64,000 nt of DNA from SHZL01 sp963784425. GTDB lineage: Bacteria > Pseudomonadota > Gammaproteobacteria > Xanthomonadales > SZUA-36. Below, piece by piece: positions 26,210 through 35,262 of this stretch (within the stretch, counting starts at the first letter, position 1; every line of letters begins with the position of its first letter). Under the pieces are notes generated by a model. It worked only from the letters and a program-made list of their open reading frames with translations. It searched no databases and was not told the origin of the DNA. A program made the position numbers and the translations under genes. Where the stretch lies: assembly GCA_963784425.1 (NCBI GenBank), contig CAWARM010000012.1:62001-126000 (forward strand), written 5' to 3'.

Positions 26210-27199
26210 ATGAAGATTGCCCTGTTCGCTTTTATCGCCTGCACCCTGGTGGGCTGTGCCGGGCCGCCGCCCAAGCCTGCACCCTCAGCCGGCCCAAGCT
26301 CCGTTTCCCACAAAGGCACCCCGGATGGGTACTATCGCGTGCGCAGTGGAGATAATCTGAGCGCCGTTGCATTCAAGTTTGGACTGGACTGGCGAGACAT
26401 AGCGCAGCTTAACAACATTTCGGCGCCGTACATCATCTATCCTGATCAGGAACTGCGTTTAACCGAAAACATCGATGCGTCAGAGCCTGGATCGTCAGGG
26501 CTTGGTGCTGCGGCCGGTGCGCCGGCCGGCGCCACAGCAGGCTCTTCCGGCGTGCAAACCACTGCAGTACCTTCGCCGGGGTCAAGCACCACGCGTACTG
26601 TCGAAACGCCCCGATCAACGACTGCAACTATCGAAACCCCGGCAGACGGTACCCAGGCGGAATCGCCGCCTGGAATACCTTCCTCACCAACTGAGCCGGA
26701 GGCTGCAAGCCCGGTTACGAGCAGCCCGGCTGCGGGCAGCAGTGCTGCTTCCACTGCGCCTGGCGGGGCTGCGGCTATCGGCACGCAAACTCCTTCAAGC
26801 ACTGCGTATGCGGCGCCCGGGAAGGATCCATCACACTGGATGTGGCCGACTGATGGCAGAGTGATCAGTAGATTCCAGGCCAACGATCCGGCCCGAAAGG
26901 GCATTGATATCGGGGGCAGGCCAGGCCAGGCGGTAGTTGCCTCGGCGAACGGCCAGGTGGTGTACAGCGGAAATGGCCTGCTTGGGTACGGCGAACTGGT
27001 CATTATCAAGCACAGCGATCGAATGCTCAGCGCTTATGCACATAACAGCAAGCGCATGGTCAGCGAGGGCCAACAGGTGACTGCCGGCAGCCAAATTGCC
27101 GAAATGGGAACTAATGATCGCAACCAGCCAGAGCTGCATTTCGAAATTCGAGTGAATGGCACACCGCAGGACCCCCTGAAGTATCTTCCGCAACGCTAA
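26210..27199 (+). CDS. nlpD: NlpD-type lipoprotein, LysM + LytM domains
   Basis: A 329-aa lipoprotein with a lipobox ending LVGC (Cys16). A LysM domain (about 42-86) binds peptidoglycan, a long Ser/Thr/Pro/Ala-rich linker follows, and a C-terminal LytM/M23 domain (about 220-325) ends in YLPQR. The position of the first zinc His is KGIDIGG, as in E. coli NlpD, so it is probably an activator of cell-wall amidases (AmiC in E. coli) rather than a peptidase. As in other gammaproteobacteria it precedes rpoS and may contain rpoS promoters. Confidence 0.94.
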   Translation: MKIALFAFIACTLVGCAGPPPKPAPSAGPSSVSHKGTPDGYYRVRSGDNLSAVAFKFGLDWRDIAQLNNISAPYIIYPDQELRLTENIDASEPGSSGLGAAAGAPAGATAGSSGVQTTAVPSPGSSTTRTVETPRSTTATIETPADGTQAESPPGIPSSPTEPEAASPVTSSPAAGSSAASTAPGGAAAIGTQTPSSTAYAAPGKDPSHWMWPTDGRVISRFQANDPARKGIDIGGRPGQAVVASANGQVVYSGNGLLGYGELVIIKHSDRMLSAYAHNSKRMVSEGQQVTAGSQIAEMGTNDRNQPELHFEIRVNGTPQDPLKYLPQR

Positions 27200-27453
27200 G
27201 GGTCCTCTGACCAGTCACGCACGGACGCGACGAATGTTGCAGGAGAAGGTGAGACCGGGAACCGGTCGAGAGGCTGGCCTGGGCCATGCTCCGGTGTCCA
27301 GCTCGGACGAGTGCGGTGTGGAGACAACGATGCAGGATTGTGTTAGCGTTTTCGGTCCGTCCCACCGTCACTTCAACTCACTATGGTCGGCAAAACGCGG
27401 GCAACACCAGGACGGGCCGACCTGACAACGCTTGACCAGCGTTGGGAGGATGG
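27200..27453 (+). promoter_or_regulatory. Structured rpoS mRNA leader
   Basis: The 254-base nlpD-rpoS gap has no supported gene. It holds GACCGG/CCGGTC around a 3-nt loop (27253-27267). More important is a perfect 7-bp hairpin, CAACGCT/AGCGTTG, at 27426-27444, whose 3' arm runs straight into the GGGAGG Shine-Dalgarno (27444-27449). In enterobacteria the rpoS leader hides the ribosome-binding site and small RNAs open it; a similar role is inferred here. Confidence 0.5.
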
Positions 27454-28401
27454 ATGCACGAAGCCCTTGCCGGGCACACGGATGTACCCATGCTCTTTGC
27501 AGATGATGCATATCCCGCCGTTTCATCCCCCCTCCCGGGCAGAACCAGCACGAGACGTTTGCCCGGCCACAATGGCGATGTAACACGTTATTATTTCAAT
27601 GAAATTGGCCGGACCAGGCTCCTTACTGCGGAACAGGAAATCCAGCTCTCTCGAGCGGCTCAGGCCGGTTGCGCAAAAAGCCGCCAGCGCATGATAGAAG
27701 CAAATCTGCGCCTGGTTGTGAAAGTCGCCCGCGGCTATACCCAACGCGGTCTGCCTTTGCTGGACCTGATCGAGGAAGGCAATCTGGGCTTGATCAGGGC
27801 CGTGGAGAAATTCGACCCGGGAAGGGGCTGCAGGTTTTCAACTTATGCGACCTGGTGGATACGCCAATCTGTTGAGCGCGCTATCATGAACCAGGGCCGC
27901 ACGGTGCGCCTGCCTGTGCATATTATTCGCGCACTGGCGAGTCAACTTCGTACGTCACGGTCCCTGGAGCAGAAACTCAACCGGAGACCCACAGCGCTGG
28001 AATTAACCCTGGAGCTTGGCGCCGATCTGGGTACTGTGCTGAGCTTGATCGAACTGCACGAAACCATTGCACCTGGTTCTGAATCAACCAGTTCTGATCC
28101 CGGCCGCGAGTGGCTTGACAGCATTCCCGATGAAAACCACCGGAATCCAGAGGCAGAATGCGCTGATACCGCAGCGCAACGACTCTTGGAAAGCTGGCTG
28201 GAAAAACTGACCGCACAACAAAGGGAAGTAATTGAATATCGCTACGGCTTACACCGCCGTGGGCGACTCACGTTGGAAGAAGCGGGGCGATTGATGGGGG
28301 TTACGCGCGAGCGTGTGCGTCAGGTACAAATGAGCGCTTTGAAAAGATTGCGTGACATCTCCGGCAAGGAAGGATGTTCAGAATTCCCGTTTATGGACTG
28401 A
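27454..28401 (+). CDS. rpoS: RNA polymerase sigma factor RpoS
   Basis: The stationary-phase/general stress sigma factor. From the ATG at 27454 (GGGAGG upstream) the product is 315 aa. Region 1.2 (YYFNEIGRTRLLTAEQE), region 2 (RMIEANLRLVVKVARGY, DLIEEGNLGLIRAVEKFDP, FSTYATWWIRQ), region 3, and region 4 with the helix-turn-helix LTLEEAGRLMGVTRERVRQV are all present. A Lys in SLEQKLNRRP aligns with the E. coli Lys173 involved in RssB/ClpXP turnover. It is shorter at the C-terminus than E. coli RpoS (330 aa). Gene order confirms RpoS over other group 2 sigmas. Confidence 0.93.
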   Translation: MHEALAGHTDVPMLFADDAYPAVSSPLPGRTSTRRLPGHNGDVTRYYFNEIGRTRLLTAEQEIQLSRAAQAGCAKSRQRMIEANLRLVVKVARGYTQRGLPLLDLIEEGNLGLIRAVEKFDPGRGCRFSTYATWWIRQSVERAIMNQGRTVRLPVHIIRALASQLRTSRSLEQKLNRRPTALELTLELGADLGTVLSLIELHETIAPGSESTSSDPGREWLDSIPDENHRNPEAECADTAAQRLLESWLEKLTAQQREVIEYRYGLHRRGRLTLEEAGRLMGVTRERVRQVQMSALKRLRDISGKEGCSEFPFMD

Positions 28402-28410
28402 AAGAGAACA

Positions 28411-28791
28411 TCAGCACGGTGTAATCGGCATGAGAGCTGCAACAACCAGACGCTGTTCAGACACCAGCACGTTGAATGTCCTGCAGGCGGCCGTAGTCGA
28501 CATCACCTCGGCACCAATGCCACGGCGGTAAAACTCCATCATCAGTTCCACCGGCGGGAATTGCTGGCGGATTCCAGTGCCTATGAGCACTACTTCGGGT
28601 CTCAATTCAAAAATCTTTGCAAAACTGGGTGGATGGAGATCTTCCACGGAGCGCGTTTCCCAGTCAGTTACCAGGCTGGTCGCGGAAATGATCAGGGGTT
28701 CGGAGTACCACTGTTCACCCACCTGTATCCCCTCGTCAGAAATTGCTCTTATGAAGAGATGGTTCCCCGGCCTTTGCAGCGTAAGGTCCAC
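28411..28791 (-). CDS. Mth938-like domain protein (DUF498)
   Basis: A 126-aa protein of the Mth938/NDUFAF3-like fold. Recognisable are the central SFAKIFELRPEVVLIGTGIRQQFPP strand-loop and the FYRRGIGAEVMSTTAACRTFNVL segment. Eukaryotic NDUFAF3 assists complex I assembly, but bacterial members have no defined role. It lies 14 bases after yhbY on the same strand and converges on rpoS with only 9 bases between. Confidence 0.82.
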   Translation of the reverse strand: MDLTLQRPGNHLFIRAISDEGIQVGEQWYSEPLIISATSLVTDWETRSVEDLHPPSFAKIFELRPEVVLIGTGIRQQFPPVELMMEFYRRGIGAEVMSTTAACRTFNVLVSEQRLVVAALMPITPC

Positions 28792-28805
28792 AGCATTCCC
28801 TTCGA

Positions 28806-29105
28806 TCAGGCTTTGCCCGGAAGCGCGATAACGGGCTTCTTGCTGTTGCGTTTATAAAAGCACGCCACTTGCCCAATTACGTGGACTTTCTCTGCTTTGA
28901 ATTTTTGGATTACCTCCTCTATCCATTGTTTTCGCAGGTCTCTTTCTGCTCTCAGTTTTACCTTTATCAGTTCGTGTTTGACCAGGGCGGCATCTATTTC
29001 TGCCAGGACATTTTCACTCAGGCCCTTGTCAGCTATCGTGACTACTGGTTGGAGATTATGGGTGAGCCCCCGCAGATAGCGCACCTGTTGGGTCGATAGT
29101 GGCAT
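28806..29105 (-). CDS. yhbY: YhbY/CRM-domain RNA-binding protein
   Basis: A 99-aa CRM-domain protein associated with pre-50S ribosomal subunits. The LRGLTHNLQPVVTIADKGLSE start and the HELIKVKL and GQVACFYKRN segments are standard. As in E. coli it is divergent from rlmE-ftsH. The Mth938-like gene lies downstream in the same transcript. Confidence 0.95.
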   Translation of the reverse strand: MPLSTQQVRYLRGLTHNLQPVVTIADKGLSENVLAEIDAALVKHELIKVKLRAERDLRKQWIEEVIQKFKAEKVHVIGQVACFYKRNSKKPVIALPGKA

Positions 29106-29232
29106 GAGTTGCTTCCTGATATGTCAAACTGTGAGTGGTGTTCTGGCACGGGGTGACTCGAATGCGATGTTGTTGCCCGTTTTTAGCCCCCATTTCAGGA
29201 CGGGAATTCTAGCACGCGAAGGTACAGCGGCG

Positions 29233-29856
29233 ATGGCACGAAGCAAAAGCAGCAAAAAATGGCTAATGGAGCATTTCGATGATCCCTATGTGAAGCAGGC
29301 GCAGAAGCTCGGCTTGCGTTCACGCTCTGCGTTCAAACTGATGGAAATTGACGAAAAGTATGGACTCATCAAGCCCGGTTCCTGCGTCGTTGACCTCGGC
29401 TGTGCGCCAGGTGGATGGTGTCAGGTGGCTGTCACAGAAGCAGGCGCCAAGGGCAGGGTCATCGGATTGGATGTGCTGGATATTCAACCCCTGCAAGGCG
29501 TCGAGTTCATCCGGGGTGACTTTACGCAGGATATACCCCTGGAGCAGTTGGTAAAATTGCTTGGCGGGCGGCGGGTTGATCTTGTGTTGTCCGACATGGC
29601 CCCCAATATGAGTGGAATGGCCGTGACGGACCAGACCAAGGCCATGTACCTTGCTGAATGCGCACTCGACTTTGTGCGGTCACATTTGAAACCAGGAGGC
29701 GATTTCCTGGTCAAGATTTTCCATGGTGAGGGGTTTGATGCATATGTTCGCGAAGCGCGGAGAATTTTTACCAGGGTCACAGTGCGCAAGCCGGATGCTT
29801 CGCGTTCCCGCAGCCGCGAAGTCTATTTACTGGCCCAGGGACACAAGGTCGGGTAA
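29233..29856 (+). CDS. rlmE: 23S rRNA 2'-O-methyltransferase (Um2552)
   Basis: FtsJ/RrmJ, which methylates U2552 of 23S rRNA late in 50S assembly. From the ATG at 29233 the product is 207 aa (E. coli 209). The K-D-K-E tetrad is visible in FKLMEIDEKY, VLSDMAPNMSG, FLVKIFHGEG and SREVYLLAQG; the SAM site is DLGCAPGGW. The frame is open upstream to 29104, but homology begins at MARSKSSKKWL. ftsH follows after 59 bases, as in E. coli. Confidence 0.95.
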   Translation: MARSKSSKKWLMEHFDDPYVKQAQKLGLRSRSAFKLMEIDEKYGLIKPGSCVVDLGCAPGGWCQVAVTEAGAKGRVIGLDVLDIQPLQGVEFIRGDFTQDIPLEQLVKLLGGRRVDLVLSDMAPNMSGMAVTDQTKAMYLAECALDFVRSHLKPGGDFLVKIFHGEGFDAYVREARRIFTRVTVRKPDASRSRSREVYLLAQGHKVG

Positions 29857-29915
29857 ATTGATCTCATGGCTTAAGCAGTCCAGCACATCTCAACATAGAA
29901 TTAGAGGAAACTGAC

Positions 29916-31835
29916 TTGAACGACCTTGCCAAGAATCTGCTTACCTGGGCGATCATCGCCATCGTGCTGGTTTCTATTTTCAATCATTACGCCAGTGTCA
30001 CTGCGGTCACCGACACGGTGTCCTATTCACAGTTCCTGGCAAACGTGCGCTCCGGGCAGGTTGCGCAGGTTCATATTGAAAGCACCGGCAGTGGCAACCA
30101 GGTTTCCGGGCGAACTGCTGATGGCAAGGACTTCCAGACGTTCGGCCCGCCTGACCAAAAACTGATTGATGACCTGGTTGAAAACCATGTCGACATCACT
30201 GCTGAACCGCCCGCTGAGCGCTCGGTGTTGGTGGACCTCATTCTGGGTGTTGCTCCCATCCTTCTGCTGATCGGGGTTTGGGTCTATTTCATGCGCCAGA
30301 TGCAAGGAGGCGGTGCTGGCCGCGGGGCCATGTCGTTTGGCAAGAGCAGGGCCAAGTTACAGGGCGAAGACCAGGTAAAAATCACGTTTGCTGATGTCGC
30401 CGGTGTGGAAGAGGCCAAGGAGGAAGTGGGTGAACTGGTCGAGTTCCTGCGCAATCCGGGCAAATTCCAGAAGCTGGGCGGGCACATTCCGCGCGGAGTG
30501 CTCATGGTGGGCGCGCCGGGCACAGGTAAGACCCTGCTTGCCAAGGCCATTGCCGGTGAGGCCAAAGTCCCATTCTTTTCAATTTCAGGCTCGGATTTTG
30601 TCGAAATGTTCGTGGGCGTAGGCGCTTCCCGGGTGCGCGACATGTTTGACCAGGCGAAAAAGCACGCGCCATGCATCATCTTCATCGATGAAATCGACGC
30701 AGTTGGCCGCCACCGGGGCGCCGGGCTGGGCGGAGGCCATGATGAGCGGGAGCAGACACTCAACCAGCTATTAGTGGAAATGGATGGCTTCGAGGGTGGT
30801 GAGGGAGTCATAGTCATTGCAGCAACCAACCGGCCTGATGTGCTGGACCCGGCTTTGCTGCGGCCGGGCCGGTTTGACCGGCAGGTGTACGTGCCGCTGC
30901 CGGACATTCGTGGACGCGAAGCCATACTCAAGGTTCACATGCGCAAGGTGCCGCTGGCGGAGGACGTCGTGGCCAAGGTCATCGCCCGGGGCACCCCGGG
31001 TTTCTCCGGCGCCGACCTGGCAAACCTGGTGAACGAAGCTGCATTGTTTGCTGCCCGGGACAACGCCAAGTCAGTGAGCATGGAGCACCTGGACCGTGCC
31101 AAGGACAAGATCCTGATGGGCACTGAACGCCGTTCCATGGTGATGTCGGAACAAGAGAAGAATCTTACGGCCTACCATGAAGCTGGCCATGCGATAGTCG
31201 GACGTCTCGTGCCGGAGCACGATCCGGTTTACAAGGTATCCATCATTCCGCGGGGAAGGGCTCTGGGAGTGACCATGTTTCTGCCGGAGCAGGACAAGTA
31301 CAGTATTTCGAAAAAACAACTGGAGAGCCAACTGGCCAGCTTATTTGGCGGCCGGGTCGCGGAAGAACTTGTTTTTGGCGCGGAGAATGTAACCACCGGC
31401 GCGTCAAATGACATTGAGCGGGCCACCAACATCGCACGCAACATGACCACGAAATGGGGACTGACTGACAAGCTGGGACCCCAGACCTATGCCGAAGACG
31501 AGGACGAAGTATTTCTGGGTCGCTCGGTAACGCAGCACAAGCACGTCTCTGACGACACCGCACGCCTGATTGATGAGCAGATTCGCACCATTATTGAGAC
31601 GGCGCATGGCACTGCCCAGGCGCTACTGCAGGCACACCTGAAGCAACTGCATAGCATGGCGGACGCTTTGATGAAGTATGAGTCGATTGATGGCGACCAG
31701 ATTACCCAGATCATGGCGGGTCTCGAGCCGGATCCACCGGAAGGCTGGAATGATAACGAACCGGACCCCAAGGCAAGCAGCAAGGATGACCGGGACGTAA
31801 AATCCCCCATCGGCGGCCCAGCAGAACAGGTCTAG
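29916..31835 (+). CDS. ftsH: ATP-dependent zinc metalloprotease FtsH
   Basis: A 639-aa membrane AAA+ protease that degrades unstable membrane and regulatory proteins. It has an N-terminal helix (about 9-24), a periplasmic domain, a second helix (about 105-126), Walker A GAPGTGKT (199-206), Walker B IIFIDEID, the SRH arginines, and the zinc site HEAGH (421-425). The start is TTG at 29916 with AGAGGA 7 bases upstream. The tail is acidic and Pro-rich. folP follows within 25 bases. Confidence 0.97.
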   Translation: MNDLAKNLLTWAIIAIVLVSIFNHYASVTAVTDTVSYSQFLANVRSGQVAQVHIESTGSGNQVSGRTADGKDFQTFGPPDQKLIDDLVENHVDITAEPPAERSVLVDLILGVAPILLLIGVWVYFMRQMQGGGAGRGAMSFGKSRAKLQGEDQVKITFADVAGVEEAKEEVGELVEFLRNPGKFQKLGGHIPRGVLMVGAPGTGKTLLAKAIAGEAKVPFFSISGSDFVEMFVGVGASRVRDMFDQAKKHAPCIIFIDEIDAVGRHRGAGLGGGHDEREQTLNQLLVEMDGFEGGEGVIVIAATNRPDVLDPALLRPGRFDRQVYVPLPDIRGREAILKVHMRKVPLAEDVVAKVIARGTPGFSGADLANLVNEAALFAARDNAKSVSMEHLDRAKDKILMGTERRSMVMSEQEKNLTAYHEAGHAIVGRLVPEHDPVYKVSIIPRGRALGVTMFLPEQDKYSISKKQLESQLASLFGGRVAEELVFGAENVTTGASNDIERATNIARNMTTKWGLTDKLGPQTYAEDEDEVFLGRSVTQHKHVSDDTARLIDEQIRTIIETAHGTAQALLQAHLKQLHSMADALMKYESIDGDQITQIMAGLEPDPPEGWNDNEPDPKASSKDDRDVKSPIGGPAEQV

Positions 31836-31857
31836 GCTCTCGACGTTGAGGTTTGAC

Positions 31858-32667
31858 ATGAAGCTCCGTGGACGGGGCCGCCCTTGGGTCATGGGAGTGC
31901 TTAACACTACACCCGACTCATTTTCCGATGGAGGCCAGTGGAGCGATTCCGAGCGGGCGCTGCAGCATGCCCTGGACATGATTGCGGCCGGAGCGGACAT
32001 CATTGATGTTGGTGGAGAATCATCGAGGCCCGGTTCTTTGCCGGTTTCCCCGGAAGAAGAGATTGCCCGCACTGTTCCCCTGATCCGCCGAATGAAATCT
32101 GAGCTGGATATAGCCATTTCAATCGATACGAGTAAACCCGAGGTCATGCAGGCAGCGGTTGGAGCAGGCGCGGACATGATTAACGATGTTTTCGCTCTGC
32201 AGCAGCCGGGGTCCCTGGAAATGGCGGCCAGCCTGAATGTGCCGGTTTGCCTTGTGCACATGCATGGCATACCGCGCACCATGCAAGCAGCGCCTCACTA
32301 CCAGGACGTAGTTTCACACGTTCAGGGTTTTCTTCTGGACAGGGTTTCGGCATGCCGGGCTGCCGGCATTTTGGATGAAGCTATCGTGCTCGACCCAGGG
32401 TTCGGTTTTGGCAAGACATTTCTGCACAATCTGGAGCTATTCCGGGCAATACCCCGTCTTTCTGAACTGGGTTTCCCCCTGTTGGTCGGGGTCTCGCGCA
32501 AAGCCATGCTGGGAGAAATCACCGGGAAAGCCGTGCGCCAGCGAATGCCGGCCTCCATCGTGGCGGCAATTCTGGCTGCCCAACTTGGTGCTGCAATTGT
32601 GCGGGTGCACGATGTCAGTGAAACCGTGGACGCCCTGAAAACCTTGGCGGCGCTTTCGGCTGGATAA
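31858..32667 (+). CDS. folP: Dihydropteroate synthase
   Basis: Condenses p-aminobenzoate with dihydropterin pyrophosphate in folate synthesis; the sulfonamide target. From the ATG at 31858 the product is 269 aa. Signature motifs are MGVLNTTPDSFSDGG, DVGGESSRPG, SIDTSKPEV, the DPGFGFGKT loop and LVGVSRKAMLGE. GAGG lies 6 bases before the ATG, so an in-frame TTG at 31846 is less likely. It sits between ftsH and glmM as in E. coli. Confidence 0.97.
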   Translation: MKLRGRGRPWVMGVLNTTPDSFSDGGQWSDSERALQHALDMIAAGADIIDVGGESSRPGSLPVSPEEEIARTVPLIRRMKSELDIAISIDTSKPEVMQAAVGAGADMINDVFALQQPGSLEMAASLNVPVCLVHMHGIPRTMQAAPHYQDVVSHVQGFLLDRVSACRAAGILDEAIVLDPGFGFGKTFLHNLELFRAIPRLSELGFPLLVGVSRKAMLGEITGKAVRQRMPASIVAAILAAQLGAAIVRVHDVSETVDALKTLAALSAG

Positions 32668-32701
32668 CACGCAAGACTGAAACTGGGGTTAGAATCAGCG
32701 C

Positions 32702-34048
32702 ATGGATAGAAAGTACTTTGGTACCGATGGTGTTCGCGGCCGGGTTGGAGAAGCGCCCATAACCGCGGACTTCATGCTGCGGTTGGGCAGGGCAGCCGGG
32801 GTGGTCCTGGCCAAAGGCCAGAAAAGGGCCGTGGTCATCGGCAAGGACACGCGAATATCCGGCTATATGTTCGAGTCCGCCCTGGAAGCGGGCCTGGCTG
32901 CCGCAGGCGCCAATATACTGCTGCTTGGGCCCATGCCAACACCCGGTGTGGCCTACCTGACGCGGACGCTTTACGCTTGCGCGGGAATTGTCATTTCGGC
33001 TTCGCACAACCCCTACCTCGACAATGGCATCAAGTTCTTCTCGGCCGACGGAGAGAAGCTGCCGGATGATGTCGAGGCTGCAATCGAGCTGGAACTTGAC
33101 CAGCCGTTTGTTACCGTCGAATCGGCCAGGCTGGGCAAGGCCTCCCGGGTAGATGACGCAGCTGGCCGCTACATCGAATTCTGCAAAGGAACCACTCCTT
33201 TCGGTATGTCGCTGGGAGGTTTGAAAATCACGCTTGATTGTGCGAATGGAGCTACCTACAAGGTCGCGCCTGCCGTGTTGCGCGAACTGGGCGCGAAGGT
33301 GAACACCATCGCTGCCGATCCCAATGGCATGAACATCAACCAAAACTGCGGTTCTACCGAACCCGAGCAGATGCGGCAGGCAGTCATCAGCCGCGGTTCT
33401 GATCTGGGCATCGCGTTGGACGGAGATGGCGACCGCGTGGTGATGGCGGACAGCCAGGGCACCCTGGTTGATGGTGATGAGTTGTTATATATCCTTGCCC
33501 TGGCGCGTAAAAATGCCGGCACCCTCGTTGGGGGGGTGGTGGGGACCGTGATGACCAACCTCGGCCTGGAGCTTGCCCTGGCAGAGCATGGAATCGCGTT
33601 TGAGCGTTCGCCGGTTGGTGACCGGCACATACACCGTGCCTTGATTCGTAACGGGTGGAAACTGGGTGGTGAGGCATGCGGCCACTTGCTTTGTCTTGAT
33701 CGCACCAGCACCGGAGACGGCCTGGTAAGTGCCCTGCAGGTACTGGAAGTCATGGTCACCACCGGTAAGAGCCTGTCTGAACTCAGGCAGGGTTTCCGAA
33801 AATTCCCGCAGACGATGATCAACGTTCCGGTTGGTGATAACGGCCGTCAAATGCTGGGCCAGTCCGAGCGGATCAAGGAAGCCGTGAGGACCGTAGAGTC
33901 TGAGCTGAACGGGATGGGGCGGGTAATCCTGCGCTCCTCAGGTACAGAGCCCCTGATTCGCGTTACTCTTGAAGGTCATGATCCGGCCCAGGTTCTGCGC
34001 CTGGCGCAACAGCTGGCGGACACGGTTCGGGAAGAATTGCAGGGATAA
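32702..34048 (+). CDS. glmM: Phosphoglucosamine mutase
   Basis: Interconverts glucosamine-6-phosphate and glucosamine-1-phosphate for UDP-GlcNAc, peptidoglycan and LPS. The 448-aa product has the phosphoserine loop ISASHNP with the active Ser at 101, the metal-binding DGDGDR loop, the sugar-binding GGEACGH, and the phosphate-binding RSSGTEPLIRV. It is the last gene of the rlmE-ftsH-folP-glmM run and converges on kbl with only 5 bases between the stops. Confidence 0.97.
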   Translation: MDRKYFGTDGVRGRVGEAPITADFMLRLGRAAGVVLAKGQKRAVVIGKDTRISGYMFESALEAGLAAAGANILLLGPMPTPGVAYLTRTLYACAGIVISASHNPYLDNGIKFFSADGEKLPDDVEAAIELELDQPFVTVESARLGKASRVDDAAGRYIEFCKGTTPFGMSLGGLKITLDCANGATYKVAPAVLRELGAKVNTIAADPNGMNINQNCGSTEPEQMRQAVISRGSDLGIALDGDGDRVVMADSQGTLVDGDELLYILALARKNAGTLVGGVVGTVMTNLGLELALAEHGIAFERSPVGDRHIHRALIRNGWKLGGEACGHLLCLDRTSTGDGLVSALQVLEVMVTTGKSLSELRQGFRKFPQTMINVPVGDNGRQMLGQSERIKEAVRTVESELNGMGRVILRSSGTEPLIRVTLEGHDPAQVLRLAQQLADTVREELQG

Positions 34049-34053
34049 GCTGC

Positions 34054-35259
34054 TCAGGGTTGCAAAACCCCAAGATCTTTCCCTACTTTGGTGAATGCTG
34101 CGACCGCCTGGTCCAGCTGACCAGACGTGTGAGCAGCTGAAACCTGCACCCGGATGCGTGCCTCTCCCTGTGGTACAACCGGGAAAAAGAATCCAATCAC
34201 ATAAATTCCTTCATCGAGTAATCGCCGGGCAAACTCCTGGGCAAGGGAAGCGTCATACAGCATCACCGGAACAATGGGATGTTCACCTGTTTTGATATCA
34301 AAGCCAGCGGCGGTCATCTGTGCCCGGAAATACGCTGTATTCCGCTCCAGTGTGTCCCGCAATTCGGTGGAGGAATTGAGCAACTCAAACACCCTCAAGG
34401 AAGCCGCCACCAGAGCGGGCGGTAAGCTATTGGAAAACAGATAGGGGCGTGAGCGCTGGCGCAACAGGTCGATGATGGGCTTCCGGCCGGTGGTGAAACC
34501 GCCGGAGCCCCCACCCAGGGCTTTGCCAAGGGTTGAAGTAAAGATGTCTACCTTACCCATGACCCCGCGATGCTCGGCCGACCCCCGTCCGCTGCGGCCA
34601 ATAAAGCCGGTGGCATGGCTATCATCCACCATCAGCAGGGCGTTATATTGCTCCGCCAGCGCACAGATCTCGTCCAGTTTTGCAATGTAACCATCCATGC
34701 TGAATACGCCATCGGTGGCAATCAGGCGGGTACGGCAATGCCGGCTTTGTTGAAGAATTTCTTCCAGGGCCGCCATGTCGCTGTTGGGGTAGCGGTGCCT
34801 TTCGGCCTTGCATAAGCGAATACCGTCGATAATCGAAGCGTGGTTCAAAGCGTCTGATATGACCGCATCTTCTTCGCCAAGCAAAGTCTCAAACAGACCT
34901 CCATTGGCGTCGAAGCACGAGGAATAGAGAATAGTATCTTCTGTTCCGAAAAAAGCAGAAATGGTCTGCTCGAGGTTCTTGTGCAAGTCCTGCGTGCCGC
35001 AAATGAAGCGAACGCTGGACATGCCAAATCCGTGGTCACCCAATGCATGTTTGGCCGCAGCTATTACTTCGGGGTGGTCTGCAAGGCCGAGGTAGTTGTT
35101 GGCGCAGAAATTCAGTACGGTTGCGCCGCCCTGAACCTGGATAGCGACACCTTGTGGCGAGGTGATTATGCGCTCGGTCTTGTACAACCCTGCCGCCTTG
35201 ATTTCTTCCAGAGAGTCCTGGAAACGCTTGAGCGCTGCAGTTACAGCTGTATCGGTCAT
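34054..35259 (-). CDS. kbl: Glycine C-acetyltransferase (2-amino-3-ketobutyrate CoA ligase)
   Basis: A 401-aa alpha-oxoamine synthase that splits 2-amino-3-oxobutyrate with CoA to glycine and acetyl-CoA. The PLP-lysine lies in TSTLGKALGGGSGG, with the DDSHATGFIGRSGRG motif before it. Length and sequence match E. coli Kbl (398 aa). It lies 3 bases downstream of tdh, which supplies its unstable substrate, so the two form the two-step threonine-to-glycine pathway. Confidence 0.96.
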   Translation of the reverse strand: MTDTAVTAALKRFQDSLEEIKAAGLYKTERIITSPQGVAIQVQGGATVLNFCANNYLGLADHPEVIAAAKHALGDHGFGMSSVRFICGTQDLHKNLEQTISAFFGTEDTILYSSCFDANGGLFETLLGEEDAVISDALNHASIIDGIRLCKAERHRYPNSDMAALEEILQQSRHCRTRLIATDGVFSMDGYIAKLDEICALAEQYNALLMVDDSHATGFIGRSGRGSAEHRGVMGKVDIFTSTLGKALGGGSGGFTTGRKPIIDLLRQRSRPYLFSNSLPPALVAASLRVFELLNSSTELRDTLERNTAYFRAQMTAAGFDIKTGEHPIVPVMLYDASLAQEFARRLLDEGIYVIGFFFPVVPQGEARIRVQVSAAHTSGQLDQAVAAFTKVGKDLGVLQP

Positions 35260-35262
35260 GGT

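Noticed and set aside
26870..27199. NlpD LytM domain lacking the first zinc His, as a possible broken peptidase
   Set aside because: E. coli NlpD shows the same degenerate site; these proteins activate amidases, so this is the family norm.
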